DNA from: Pomacea canaliculata
Taxonomy: Eukaryota; Mollusca; Gastropoda; Architaenioglossa; Ampullariidae
Length of the DNA stretch: 64,000 nt
NCBI RefSeq assembly: GCF_003073045.1
Contig: NC_037593.1
Coordinates: forward strand, 1,913,525-1,977,524
Reading direction: 5' to 3'
Positions within the stretch are counted from its first letter, which is position 1, and each line of letters begins with the position of its first letter. Positions 49,201 through 62,500 of this stretch are shown one piece after another. The notes beneath the pieces were generated by a model that saw nothing but the letters and a program-made list of their open reading frames with translations, was not told the origin of the DNA and did no database searches. A program made the position numbers and the translations under genes.

Positions 49201-50375
49201 ATGTTGATCCTTTTTCTTCTTCTTTTCTTTCTGATACTTCTGTGAATTTGTAGTTATTAATTTAAATAATAATTCTGTGGACCGACCGGCAGGCAGTAAT
49301 AGCAGGCCAGCTGTCCTTGAAACAACTCCGTGTTGCACTTGAAATGGGTGATCCTCTCACTGTTGCACGCTGCCAAATGTTTTGGGCATACAGCTTAATC
49401 CAGCGAGGTTACACACATAAGGCAAAGAACCTTGTCAGGTGAATTCAAAGAGCTGCACCAGAAAATATGGGAGCATGCATTAGTCATCATTACCATTTGG
49501 ATTAATATTGGACATACTGTTTTCAGTGTTGGAAGAATTTGTGTTTGAAAATGTGACTTTAGTGCTATAACTCATAATCTTTTCCACCAGTTGTATCAAG
49601 TAATGAGCAATGAGTTTGTTTTATACTTTAAGTTTATGTATGCATTAGTTTTAAAAGCATTTTTTATAGTATTATCCTGTTTCATATATAAATTTGCTGT
49701 TATTTGTTCTTCATTTAGGATTTGAGCATGGGCACTGATCATAGACCATTACCTAATGTGGGTTGATACCACTATTACTCATAAAACTGTAATTTATAAG
49801 CAGTGAAATAAAAACAACTTTCTGGGAACATATTAAATGCACTTGACTACGGAAAACTCGATCTGTACTCTGAGGTATCAGATTCCTAATTTATTGTGAA
49901 TACTAAAAGGCATCACGAGTTGGTTTGGCTTCTTTTTACTTGGCATGGTACACCAATAACAGTACAGTTCTTCTACAGCTTATATGCTATGGGTTTTTTT
50001 TCACTTTATGTATCTCCTAATTGATAAGTGTACCTGTATTTTAGTATATACTTTTTGCTTATTATTTTAACATAAATAATAACATATACTTAAATCTTAC
50101 TTTGATTTTAATAAAATATTTTTGGAGTAGTTTTCATATGTAGATTGTATCCAAGTGTCAGTTTCAGCATCAACTTTAAGTGCTAACACTTGGGCTGTTG
50201 TTTTAGGAGGGTGTACAAGTCTGTCAAGTCACTTCCAGTGCAGAATAAAATTGTCATCAACATGTGTTTGGCAGCCTGGGCTCGCTTGCAACATTTGCAC
50301 CTCATTCGCCAAAAGCAAAAACTTGCAGGTCGTCATCATGACAGCAGTCAGGTATTGCTTGGTCATTACACATGA
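46267..50375 (+). CDS. Four-exon gene of unknown function
   Basis: Exons 46267-46937, 48339-48453, 49293-49438 and 50207-50375 join in frame to 366 residues. The first exon would stop at once if unspliced, but a GTAAAC donor lies inside the last codon and joins to a W-G-W continuation, and phases agree at all three junctions. Exon 1 encodes a globular N-terminal part with LYFAFNHTLPDFWQL and DYATWDMNLLEDVEFF. Exons 2-4 are helical, with LEETMAWLSTLGG, GDPLTVARCQMFWAYSLIQR and NMCLAAWARLQHL, resembling TPR-like helix pairs. No signal peptide or membrane segment. I do not recognise the family. A shorter start at the methionine of MALDLRGGQ (46345) is possible, the exon 3 acceptor has a poor pyrimidine tract, and exon 4 may splice onward at its CAG|GTATTG. 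Confidence 0.75.
47053..47115. repeat. Three-copy 22-23 base tandem repeat
   Basis: Three units begin ATTGGATTACAT, at about 47053, 47076 and 47099. It lies in intron 1 of the 46267 gene, just before a C-rich run at 47147-47159. Confidence 0.85.
47560..47930 (+). mobile_element. L2-like LINE C-terminal fragment
   Basis: A reading frame around 47640-47760 gives CLYDFAPTYLSTFLKIFTPP and then SLQSFSDSFHLCIP, the pattern of the L2 reverse-transcriptase C-terminus. The downstream part ends near a CCACCACCACCATCATTATCA run (about 47893). Frames are broken. It lies in intron 1 of the 46267 gene. Confidence 0.55.
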
Positions 50376-53300
50376 ACAATACTGTCTGTATCAATACATT
50401 ACATTAGTTGATACTAAAAGAGATGGATGATAATTATGACATTAACAAAATTTTGAGAATGCTTCTTTAAATGTGTATTGTTTATCTCTAAAATAAAACA
50501 TCAGAATTTTCATTGTTCTGAATTAAGCAAGAATGCTAATGTACTGAATTAATTTGTATCAAAACTGTGTTAGAAAATATGGATCTTTAAAAGAATTTGT
50601 TTCGCCTCTGATCCATTATTTGAGGAACAAAGGTTAGTGTCGTTTATGTACCATCGTTTAAAGACAATGATAAAGATGAGTATTATTTTTTTTTAATCTA
50701 GATAAAAGACATTGATGGTTTTATTGTTAGTGGTGTGGGAGGTTGGGAGTAGGGATGGTTTGTAAATGCACTTGTGTTTCTTTTAATATTACGGTTTTGG
50801 CAGATACCAGTAGCAAAAAATACTCTACGTGCCTGTTAAATTTCATAACCTACCCTAGTCATTTTTTTCTGTCCTATCTCAGCTTTATCTTCTGACTTGG
50901 GTGTGTGTATATGTTTTCTTTTGGGGCAGGAGTAGGACATTTGCCTAAATACTGCTGACAGAGTGGAGAGGGGCATACTACTGGTAGCAGCAGTTCATCC
51001 CATTCATCCATATGCCCAGAATGTTCTGGAAAGACAGTGTTTCCAACTTAATGACTACACATCCAGTGCTGCTCTGTCATTTTCCTAGTTACTGGAAGCT
51101 TTAATTGTGGATACATCTTCGCTAACGGTTGTGGCTTATTGACTAACAAGTTATAGTACTATATGATGCAGCAACCCATTTTTCCACCTTTAGCATAGCC
51201 AATGCATCTGATATTTTATTCCAAATATCCTTTGATCTTGCAGGGTGTATTTCCTGTGTAAATAAAGTCATGTAAGATTTGTGGGTGCAATAGGTTTCTA
51301 AAGAAAAGTTTGCTCAGCTTCATTGTCCCAGTCAAAATGAAGGTCATGTGTATGAACATAACACATTTTATTATGCTACTGGGAATTACTCTGTTTATAA
51401 ATTTATCTTTAAAAGAGAAAACTATTTTAACTTCAGCGTACATTATTTTTAAGAAACTAATGTTGGATATCAAGAATGATGTCTAGCAGTCCAGGGAAAA
51501 GATGTTTGTTTTAGCACATTATCTAAAGGTAATTTAAAAGATTTTTCTAATACTTTAATAGGACTTAAGGTCTTGAATGTACTTCAAGATCAGTAGCCAC
51601 AAAAAGCAAGCAGAAATATCTTTAAAATATTGTCAATTAAAGACAAGGACATTTACTTAACAAATGCCAAGCAAACACAAATTATCACCTTCTTTCTTGT
51701 TTATTATCTCCCCTGCCAGAGAGTTTGTTTTTCAAATGCAAAGTGTTGTTTAATTTTTTTTTTTCTGCATTCGTCATCAGTAAGCTTATCTATGTTTTAA
51801 TGTGATTAAACACAGTCAAAAAACAATTAAGTGCACATTAAAGAAGTGATGAAATAATGTATACTGAATATCAATGGTCAAAATCAATTTCTCATGAAAA
51901 GTGATAAGTGAACCTGTTCATGTTAAAAATTATACATTATAAATCTTTTTTATATTTCTAAAAAAACATATTCCAAAGCAGATTGTATATTTATGTGTTG
52001 AATGAGGATGTGAGAGAGAGAGAGGGGTTAAGAAGAAAGAATGTGATTGCATTTGGAGGAAGTAGTTGTTGTTGGAGAAGATTGGGGGTTAGAGAGCAAT
52101 GTGCTGCACCTAATTGGTAAGGAGGCAAATAATATGCAAGCATGATGGCTTACTGTAATTTATTTCCTTGTGAAACCTGTGGTATGGAACAGCAGAGAGT
52201 GCTTGCCTTTGATGTACTTTAGATCTTGACTCATATTGCTTTGCAAACATATAGAGATTTGCAACTAACCTCAGGGAACAAACTTTTATTTTTTTAATGG
52301 TGTTCAACACTACAAATCAGAATGATACTCCATTTATCCTGCAAGCATTATCATTCCTTTAGATCAGTGTTCAGATTTAGTTTGTACGGAATGTAATTAA
52401 CCCATAGAATTCCTAACTTCCTTTGATAGAAATAATCACAAATTCCATCTGTAAACCAATTAACATTTTAAAATACAGAGAACACCATGAGAAGATATAA
52501 AACTAAAAAATGAAAAGGCAACCCCTTAATCTTGGGTTGCTGGGGATAAGGTGTTCGAGACCACACTATGAGAAAGCTTTTCTGTAAGGTCAGTGTCCAT
52601 CTCTTCTTTGCTGCCTTTCCTTCCCTAATCCTAGTATAGGGAGTCAAGTGCCAGTTTGACAGCTGAATCAATTGGGTAAAGCATAATGTGTCACATGTTT
52701 ATAAAAGCGAGCAGTGTGCACACCTCTGCCCTTAAATGCTGATGCTATAACTACTTGGCTATCCTCTTGTTTGCAGTAAGCTATCACTAATGGTAATATT
52801 TTCCAAGAAGTAACATTCATACATATTATACTATGTATGTTCGGAAAGTGTTTGCTAAGTTTTTAGCATTAAGCTTTGCTCTATTGCAGAAATATTTCTT
52901 TCTTTTTTTTTTAAATTATGAAAATCCCAAAGAATCTTGCACATAAAACATTGCAAATAAAACAGTGGGTTTGAAATTGAAAAGTTTATTCTCAGCATAT
53001 TAATATTCTATGGTTTATTTTTGGTTAACTTGATAAAATTTTGGGGTCCTAAAATGCTATGTGGAAAAAGGGCCATAGTTTGTGGCCACTAATGTTTGTT
53101 ATACTTCTGTTACTTAAAGATTTGCATTTATGGTTTTGTAAAACAATCTGATAACATTTGCCTTAGATGCAAGTGATGCTTGTCCTTGCAGAAAAAAAAT
53201 GAAAAGTATTATTAACTCCTTTCTCTAAAACAATACCTACCCCCAGGTTAATTAAACTGGATATTTTACTAAATATGTTATAAAATATGTTTTATATTTT

Positions 53301-54198
53301 AATAAAATTGAATAATTTAAGGAAACAGTATCTTTATTTTTGCTTATTGTACAGAAATAAATAGAACTGTGTTTATGAGAAAATTGTGTTGTGTTTTAAA
53401 TGCATGGAGTTACAGCTTGTTTCCTAGATCAAAGCTGAGGTAGGGTGTGGGCTTTTTTGAAAGCTGTTGGTAAATATTTTTAGCAAATTAAATTTGAGGG
53501 AGCAACATTTAAGACTGAAAAGATGGGCAGCTGCTGTCTTGCTGTATAAGCTTTTTCAAAAGTGAATAATACATTTCATTTTGCTGCATACACATGTTCC
53601 TGTGTGTGAGTGTGCTCTTTAGACTATTATTTCCTTCAGTATGTTTACAAGTTTTGCGAAATTGTTTACACATGAGTTAATACTCCTTAAACATTTTTTA
53701 TCAAGAATGACAAAGTAAGTGGTCAATGAAATGTTTTTATTCTTAATGTTTTGTTAAAACAAACATCTTGGGGATCAAACTAGCACACTGAGGAAAAGAA
53801 TTAGCAACTCAAAAAATTAACTGGTGATTATAATTGAAAAAAAATAATAGTGTAACCAACAAATACATTTTCGAGATTAAAAAATGTACTGAAAGCTGTT
53901 GATTTTTTTATCCATCTTCCATCAGATGCTTTTGTATTTGCCCCTTATTTATCAGGGTAATCTAGGAGATGCAGCTGCGAATTTATAGACTTCAAAACTA
54001 GGATGGTGGTACTACTGGGGTGTGTAGTACAGGAGCGGGGGAAGGAGTTTTACTCTCTCTTATTTTGGTGAGAAGAATGGATAGCCAGAAGCTAAGGTCT
54101 GTGAGCATGAGGAGGAGAAGCTTTACCATACGTTGTTTTGAAATATTTATCCTAATATTCCTAGGATTATTACATTACCTTTTGACTATTCATTTATT
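50376..54198. other. Convergent 3' flank, no gene recognised
   Basis: About 3.8 kb of AT-rich DNA between the 46267 gene and the protease gene, which end towards each other. It probably includes both 3' UTRs. A GAGAGAGAGAGAG run lies at about 52012-52024. No coding exon, RNA gene or recognised transposon was found; open frames are short and lack family motifs. Confidence 0.45.
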
Positions 54199-57100
54199 TT
54201 AAACTTCTGCAGTTGGCTTGTAAATAACATCCTTAATCCAGGCCTCATAATGGGAAAGACGTGTAAAAACTGCTGGTAAAGTAGGAGACTCAGGACCCAG
54301 TGAAGCAAGGCCAACAGGAATCCACTGAAGACCCTTTTTGCACACCAGAGGTCCACCGCTGTCGCCCTGTTACATATAAGTGCTCTTCAAGTTAAGCAAA
54401 TTTTCTTTTCTCTATTCTTGTTGTCTTTTCAATTTGCTAAGAAGATGACTATTTGCATATTTTGAGTCAGGCAGGATCATCCTATGAGGCTGAATGCTTG
54501 TTAGCAGTGATCAGTATTTTAAAAAAGTTGTTGTGGTATTAAATGTTTTAATTTTGGTAATGGTAGATGAAATAATATGCCCTTCATTGGTCAACACAAA
54601 ATCTATGATTCATTAAACACCAAGCAACAGTCCTGTTAAGGACACTGTGGAACATGTAGAAGTATAATTACTTTAGGAAGAGCTGATACTGAAAAACAGT
54701 TGTTTACCTTACACAGCCCAGTGTTATTCATGATGTGACCTGCACAAACTTTGTCCTCCATATGCTTCAGGCCACTGATAGTCATGCAAATATCATTCCC
54801 AACTATTGGCAAAATGATTTCCTGAAGTAACTGTGCTGCCTTGCTCCCTGTAAAAGTTTTCTAGCATTGTCACAACTGAGAGCAGAACCTATATCAGATT
54901 TTGCTGGATTCAGTTGGAAAGTTAAAAACAACAACAAAGTTAAAAGTTATCTCGTGGTCTAGTGGCTACTGGGGCAGTAAACTGAGTGATTCACCATGTC
55001 TAGGGCAAGATTTGGGAGATGGAGCATGAACTCTCTCCTTCTTTTGCCTCTAGGTGTTTATTGCTGGACAGAGAGTTTCACACAACTGGCTTCTGTAAGC
55101 CTTGAACACAAAAAAATTATGTTCCAAAAACGAAACAAGAAAGTTGCAAGATGCTTGCTTGTGCAAGATGCTTGCTTGTGCCTGAAAAATTTTCTGATTT
55201 TTACTTAGTTTATAAAGACACCTATTTTTTGTTGTCTGCATGTGATGCGTTTATATAATATAGAAATCAGAGCATACTTAGAAGTGGTGAAGCCAAGTCA
55301 GTTTACATTATCTGTGAGCAACTCACTTGGTGATGTGCATCCCCAACCAAGGGCACGGCAAGTGTCACCCTCTAGGGGGAACTTATCTTTGCTGGATGGC
55401 AGTCTTGGCATGTCATTGAATGACACTGGCAAATCCTCCATCACTTTCAGCAATGCAATGTCATTGTCAATGCCATATCTTACTCTACCTGTTAGATGTG
55501 ACAATGGCTAGATTTAATGACTGATGTAGCCATTCGGCTTCAGGAAAAAGTGATCATCTTTAAATATGCAAGTACTGATGTTTTAGTACAAAGTAGAGAA
55601 AACTGAGGAAATGCTTGCTGAAGAGTGGACAGTATGTGAAGATAATGCAGGGTGGCATTTTTCAGTTTTATAATTATTGTATAAAAACATACATCCACAC
55701 CAACTACATGAATATAAGTATTATTCAGAATTAGTCAACAGCATAAGTACATTATCCTTTTCAACATCACAAGCTGGGTTTTCCCCCATTTAGGCAAAAT
55801 TTACACCTGATTTGCTGACAAAAGTGAAAGCTCAGTCTACCATGGTGAGATTTCATACCATTTGGATTATAACCTGGATGCAATATCACGTCCTGTACAT
55901 CAAAGATTCCTTGTGAAAGCTCCCAGATATCACGATACTTAAGATAGATAGGCTCCTGCTTCATGATCCCTAACAAGATGGTGAAGAGCTCCTCGGGTGT
56001 GCCAGGCTGCAACCAGCCACAGGTTGAAGTGCAAGGCCAGTATCCCCAGTCATTGAATTAATCCAAAAACAATCATTAGTATATTTTTTGTTACTTTGAT
56101 GTTATGGTAGGAAGTAGGGAGCTGTTTCGCAAAACAGACGCACATAAATGAGCAAAGACCTCAAGACTAGTGTGTGACTGAATGACTTGGGGGGAGTGAT
56201 AAGGTATGAAGACGTGTCGACATGCAGTGCGTGTGTTGGTGTTTGAGGTAACATGAATGATAATTGCATGAAATCAATACCTTGTATTCAAGCGACCCGG
56301 CAGAAATCTTGACAGAGTTCTCAGCAGTAGCCTCATCAGGTTCACCGCTAGATGAAACAAGATTTTAAAAAAAAAACAGATCGAATACAATCTTTTGTGT
56401 TTGTGTGATGGTTGAAAGTCTTCGCATTTACATTTAAGAGAAAAACAGTATTTTTATTTAGGTCGCCATCATCGCGCTGCCCCTTAATACTGGATGGTCG
56501 TAAAGACACCCTAATGATCTTACCACAAACCATCTCTCTGAGTTTGAAATTGATCAATGCTTTTGAAAAGTGATCGCACGCACGCACGCACGCACACGTC
56601 TCATGCCATGCATGCTCTTTGAATGCGTCATAAGCACGTCCAGACTGCAAAAGTCCATACGGCCTCTGGATGCAGTGAGCTGCGGTGACGATCCAACGCC
56701 TTTGGATGACAACGCCACCGCAGACGTCGATGTCCACCTGCTCGGGCATCAGGTGCATAGCACTCTGTACACGGCTGACGATGACCTGCGCCATCCAGGG
56801 CCAGCTGTGAACGCTGGCGTTACTTCCTCCAACGACACGCTTGTGTCTGACTCCATTCTCTGTCAAACAACAGTCCAGAATTAAGTACCCCGACAGTTGT
56901 TCCCCACAAGCCCAGGCTACTCTGCTCCAGCCAATTATTGTAACACACAAAAGACGGGATGGAGATGGTGCAGTCACATCCATTGATCGAAATTCCTAAG
57001 ATCTAAGCTCGGGAAATTTAATAGGCAACTAAAACAACAGGTAATTGTCACAACTTTCGTTTAGGAGGGGTCTGAACACTACAAATTAAATAAAAAGGAG

Positions 57101-57569
57101 GGTTAGGGCTAGGATTAGGGTTTTTCCGTCTGGTTTTATGGTGTGTCATGGCGTCGTTAACAACCTATGTAAATGCATGATGAACTCTCCCAAGGGAAAA
57201 TTGTTCCGGAAGGGGAAAGGAGTATAGCTGAAAACAGAAAAAGATGACTGGTGCTTGGCTTGTGAGGTTAACAACCGAGCTGATAGATAACTATCTGAAC
57301 ACAGAATTCTTCTGTCCAACAAAGCCACGACATCAAAATACATGCACAATTTTCAAATTTCACAAAATTTGTCAATACTGAAGATGAAAAATCACAATCT
57401 GGCGCAAAGAGAGGGAACAGAGGACCGCAAGCTGTATGGACTAAGCTACCAAAGCAACTGGCTAACTCGACATCACCATTGCTCAATGACCTAATGTCTC
57501 AGATGGCTCACAGACACATGTGATCAGAAGTGTCACAGCAACAACCAAGACGATTGCTAAAATCTTCAT
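54199..57569 (-). CDS. Secreted S1-family serine protease
   Basis: Seven exons (57569-57491, 56859-56598, 56347-56281, 56006-55859, 55488-55327, 54847-54708, 54366-54199) join in phase to 341 residues. The start gives a signal peptide (MKILAIVLVVAVTLLITC), then a short propeptide cut at KR before VVGG. The catalytic triad is visible: His in TAAHC, Asp in DNDIALLKV, Ser in GDSGGP. The residue six before the catalytic Ser is Gly, not the Asp of trypsin, and the pocket walls read Gly and Ala, so cleavage after hydrophobic residues (chymotrypsin or elastase type) is inferred. The Cys before KGDSGGP is present but its usual partner at position 220 is absent. Exon 2 ends in a GTGTGCGTGC donor that is part of a microsatellite. 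Substrate unknown; a digestive or immune role is guesswork. Confidence 0.9.
55147..55180. repeat. 17-base unit repeated twice
   Basis: GCAAGATGCTTGCTTGT occurs twice in tandem in intron 5 of the protease gene. No function suggested. Confidence 0.85.
56575..56597. repeat. CGCA microsatellite at a splice donor
   Basis: About five CGCA units, read as GTGCG on the minus strand, begin directly at the exon 2 donor of the protease gene, so the donor GTGTGC is part of the repeat. Confidence 0.9.
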
Positions 57570-57735
57570 GCTGCCTCTTAGTTATGGAGAAAATACTATG
57601 GAGGAGTATGTGTTGCTGGTGGTAATCTGATTCAACATCTGTTTGACGTGATTTAACAAAATATTATCAGCAAAAATATTGCGCAAGATCTACGGGAAGT
57701 CAGCACCGATTATCACCCCTCCCGTTAGCAGTAGG

Positions 57736-57777
57736 TGACGTCATTCCTGTGTGCGTAACAAGTGACGTGGTCACGTG
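57736..57777 (-). promoter_or_regulatory. CRE and E-box motifs upstream of the protease
   Basis: A full palindromic CRE (TGACGTCA) is at 57736-57743 and an E-box (CACGTG) at 57772-57777, with a further TGACGTG at 57763-57769. They lie 167-208 bases upstream of the protease start codon. Such sites bind CREB/ATF and bHLH factors in animals; function here is inferred from sequence and position only. Confidence 0.45.
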
Positions 57778-58039
57778 ATGCGCATCCTGGCACTTCCATT
57801 ACTTTCAGTCTTGCCATTCCCATATCTTCGCACGTTGATGCAGGTTTCTTCCATCCCATTCTTTGTTTTACTCTTCAACACACTCTCTCCATTTGTTTGT
57901 ATTGCTTGAATTCTTGGACTTGATTATCGTGTTAGGAATTAAAAAGAAGTAAACAAGTAAATTCAGTTTCAAAATGCGTGTCGTAAACCCCATTTATAGT
58001 TACCTACTCTCACCATTGCTTCCATCCATTTTTGCGAAC

Positions 58040-59560
58040 GATCATTTTCTTAGAATGGTCTTTGCTTGCCATGAAACTTCACAATGCCATGACGTGTCTG
58101 ATCTTAGGTGCATGGGCTACCTGGGTGATGTGCTGCGCCAAGCTGGGCGGTCGAGGACAAGGGTCTCCCACCTGGCACTATCGATGCCAAGATCTTTGAG
58201 GTTGTCTTTGTGGCTTTTTTCCCCTCTACGGCTGTAGGCTGGTCTGCCACAGTTCTACACAGAATAGTTGATTTGTCAGGCATACAAATGACACGCCCAA
58301 CCACGCGTCTTCAGCAGAAGGGATGCGGATTCTATGAATACAGGCATGCCTATGAAAATCTTTGTCGGGGATCTCATCCTTCCAAAGAAGTCGGCGGAGG
58401 AGGCTTAAATGATTTAATCAATTGGCATGTCTAGCGGTAATGGTTTAAGTCTTACTGCCATAGAGGCTACTGCTACTTTAAGCCTGGCGGTAGGGACGAG
58501 ACCACTCCACTCCCAGACGTTTCCGAGAAGTCTACCATAGACAGCACTCGCTTTGGCCACTCTTGCAGACCTTCACATCGATGTTTTCCGTTTGAATGAG
58601 CGTTGCTCATGTAATTAAAGTGTTCAACTGCATTGAAGTTTCATCCCGTCATTGCAATGTGCGAGTCCTGGCAAGGCATTGCAAGGGCACAAACTGGATT
58701 TCGTCTTCGTGATACTGATGGTGAGACTGAAATCATCGCATACCACTGACAGACGGTCAGCCTCAGACTGCATTTATCATTCAGCACTTGCGCTTAGGGT
58801 ACAGTCGTCAGGAGATAGTAGATCCCTGATTATGTTAAAGTTAACTCTGGTCGCTGCTTGTAGCATCCGTAGATTTAACAGTTGATCGTGTCTGATCCTC
58901 TTTGCAAACACGGAAGGCGTCCATCATGACACAAGTATTAGAGCGAGCACGCAGCTTTGCTTGACACCACTGGTGATGGTAAAGACCTTGAGTTTCTCTT
59001 ATTTATCAAGGATTGTGATCATATTGCTCCATCGTGGAACTGACGGACAAATCTAACGAAGCTTTGTGGGTACTCAAACTTCTCCATTATTTTCCGGAGG
59101 CCATCCCTACTGACCTCGTCGAAAGCCTCCGTGAAGCCAACACAGGTCGTAAAGAGATCGCGCTGCCGTTCTTGGCACTTTTCCTGGAGTTGGCGGGCAG
59201 CGAAAATCGTGTCTGTGATGTCGCATTGGCTTTCAGGTAGAATGTCGCGCTCAAGATGCTGAAGAAGACGGTCAAGGAGTTACAGGGCTTAAAGTTTGCA
59301 CTGAAATGTGGAAGTCATGGCATGTGCTGGACCTGGATTATAGAGGGGTGCTCAACAGCAGCCTAGCGCGTCCAGTGGCGAGATTAAGTCAAGACGGCTG
59401 TAGATAGGTGGGGATGTGGTGGATGGTCTACGTGTCCTTTGTCTCGCCATTCCCTAGGTACACTGCTAGGGTCAACTTCCTGTGCATGGAGCCAGTGGCT
59501 TTCACAGTCTGCTGCCGTATCTTTACATGTTAGGGCAGACATGACCAGAAGTGTTCACAA
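58040..59560 (-). mobile_element. Decayed RTE-type LINE (RT and C-terminus)
   Basis: On the minus strand the order is that of an endonuclease-type LINE. There is a VPREWRDK block near 59450, then LPESQCD near 59230 and FAARQLQEKCQERQRDL and EAFDEVSRDGLRKIMEKF near 59200-59080. Next come a remnant of the palm (about 58990-58780) and a C-terminal tail with LYGSKT and a RLLWKDEIPD region near 58300-58460. Many stops and frame changes make it a fossil LINE. Its left limit at about 58040 and its right limit are approximate. Confidence 0.75.
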
Positions 59561-62500
59561 GGGGTTTAGGACACGCTAGCATTCCTCACCAGGATGACAT
59601 GCTTGTCGAAGTGATGTACCCAACAGCTTGTTGGAGGTACTGGTCAGAGATAGGGACCAAAGTCGCGTGAGCTGCTGTAAGTTCACGAGAGACACCAGAG
59701 GTGCTTCCCCGCTCTACCCATCCCATTCACCCGTGAGCTATACCTGACGAGGTAGCTTATCAGTAGGAAGTATGACAATTGCTGATAGCTCGAAATACAA
59801 GGAGGGATAGCTAAGGATGCAAACCGCTTTTATCATCTCTGGGCACTGCTGTCTGTAGCACCTGAAATTTAAATTACCTGAACAAGGCCTCCAGAAAAAA
59901 AATGAATACTTTAAAGATACAATAGTACACTTTTAAGACAGCCCGTCTATATTTTTATTGTTAAAAACAATCTGTTGCTGCTTTCCTTGAAAGGGTGGAA
60001 ATAATTTTAGCATGTAGGCGAGCATAGTTGGTTTCAGGGACCTATTCATTTGATACACAAAAGACAGACACGAACACCTCTGGCCATTTGCAATCTATTG
60101 CAAACAAAATTATTAACCATGATATCACGATTTCCAACAGTCCCTGTAATAGGATTAGATTGTACTGTTGCATGGCCATATAGTGAAGGCAAAGGTCACA
60201 GCATGAGAAACCCATTTCCATATCTAAGCTTGAACCATGTTTATGTTCTCCACTTAACAACAGAGCTGTGCCATGAACTTACACAAACCATGAAGTATGT
60301 TACCAGACTTGCTCCCCCCTCATACCCCCCAAAAAATACAAGTGACACACAATCAAACAAGTGTTACAAACCCTTATATAAAATTATAGCCAACACTCAA
60401 TACCAAGACTCACTGTTTATTACACCAGAAATTTCTAACATTCCCATGCCAAACTAGTAAGGTCTACATACAAGTTACCCGAGATTTGATGTTTTCGTCA
60501 TGTTAATAAACAAGCATGCGAACTTCCTTGCAAGTCATCACACACAAGCATTGTTTTATCAATGCATTTACATTTGCACATATCCACACACAAGCTTAAG
60601 GAGTTGCAACTGACAGTCTATATATATATAAAAAAAAAATTAGCAGAGATTTAACTTACTGACGAAATGTCTGCGGACAGTAGATGCACCAGTTTTATAT
60701 AAACAGTTTATATGACTGCTGATTCATACTTAAGATGAAACAGCACTTAGTAAATGGCTGCAGGTAACAAACTGACCTAAGTACTATCACCACGATCACA
60801 CTATTACCTGAGCTTCACACATTTTGAATGCTACAGAATATACATTGGCTTTCTTTCCCATGGCTGATTCAGTTGTACAACTCACTTGAAATCCACTTTC
60901 CATTATTAAGTCCTACCCTTCCCATTTCAACAATCCACAATTTCACTTCAGCAAGATTCCAGGTGAAAAATTCTTGCTCCAGAACTTTTGAACGTGACTG
61001 AATATGTGGCACATAGTATTAAACATCTGAGTGCATGTTAGAACACCGTTCAAATACTTCTGGATGCAGGAGTAAAGAAAATTGCATGGTATGTTTCTTT
61101 CAATCCTTGCATCCATAGTAACCACCTCTGTGTACAGAGGTTAAAATGGACAATAATTGTGAGCCTTGCACACTTAAAAATGTGTAGTGTAAAACGCATG
61201 AAAAGTGAGTTGTACATGTATCATACATAAATGTGAAAAGCACAAAATGTCATTCAGGACCAAAGGTAGTTAAATATGTGCAATCTTTAACACTAGAAAC
61301 TGTACACATTCTCTACTTTCATGGGTCTTCAACAGCCTTATGCCATGATTAGCATGAGAAACTGGACAGCTGTGGATGGAAATGAAGCATTTTCTCACCT
61401 CAAGATTGCTTTGTTGGTGATAGATCACAAAAAGATCTGGAAAAAAATTGGTGAAAGCTCCTGAATTAGCTGCGCTGTTGTGCAGTCAAATAAATAGAAG
61501 ATTTACTGTTTCTCATGAAAAACTACCACCCACCACCCTGGGAGAAGATAGGTTAGCTGTTGGAGAATTTCCTCTGTGGTAGTTGTTTTCAAATCAATCT
61601 GTGATGTTCAAACTAATGCATTTTGTACCAAACTGCAATACTATCCTGGGTTGACATTAGTATGGCCTTTAATGTTCCACCCTGAAAACAGGAGGAAATC
61701 GGATTGGCAAGAATCAGGCATCCACAATAATCTTAAAGAAACTGAAAACATTGATTGAATTAATCTGATATGCAGATTTTTCTAATTACTAAAATGACAT
61801 CATCTTTTTTTATTACTGATTTCTACCATAAGTCTTAGCATCTGAAGGTAAAATTTCCAGACTATCATTAGATTAATAAGAAACCACAAAAGCTGAATAA
61901 TGAATAGAAAAAAAAAAAACAAACTGATGAAATAGTTCAAAAGTTAGTTGAGTTTGGTGACCCTAATCTAACAGAGAGAAGCCAGAAAGGCTGGGTAACT
62001 CCTGTAGGAAAGCCTGGGACCGGGAAACACCTATTTCGGGAAAGCCCAGTAGTTACAGGTTAATATATTCTTCTGTGTGCCTTTATTACTGCTTACTCAG
62101 TTCAGTGTTCTTTCTTTTTAAAACTGCATGGACCGGTTTTGTTGTGGGATACGGTGGATGTCTCAAGTGCAGCCCTAATTTTTTTTTCTGGAAAGATAGA
62201 CTGCATCTCCACACCACCACCGCCCATTCACCCATTAACTGACCTTTGATCATTGGTTAGGTTGTGAACATTCTTGCTTGTTCGGTCAATCTCAAAAAAC
62301 GTTTATAGACCCTGTTCATGAAATCCCCTTAGGTGAAAAAAATAATCTGGATGGAAAATGTTCTCCAAAGATGGAAATTTCCCAAAAGGCAAATTACACT
62401 ACCATTAATAAGAAGTGGGTCAGAAGAATGCAATGTAATTATACATTGGAGGCAGATTATGCAACATGTCAGAACAGAGTTTGAGAACAAACCAAACTTA

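Noticed and set aside
52012-52024. GAGAGA run as a GAGA-factor site
   Set aside because: A simple repeat in a gene-free 3' region; nothing links it to a promoter.
57974-58237. Plus-strand 87-codon frame
   Set aside because: It overlaps the decayed LINE on the opposite strand and has no own features.
60050-60457. 135-codon plus-strand frame
   Set aside because: No family motif, no splice context, and it lies in the likely UBE2G1 3' flank.
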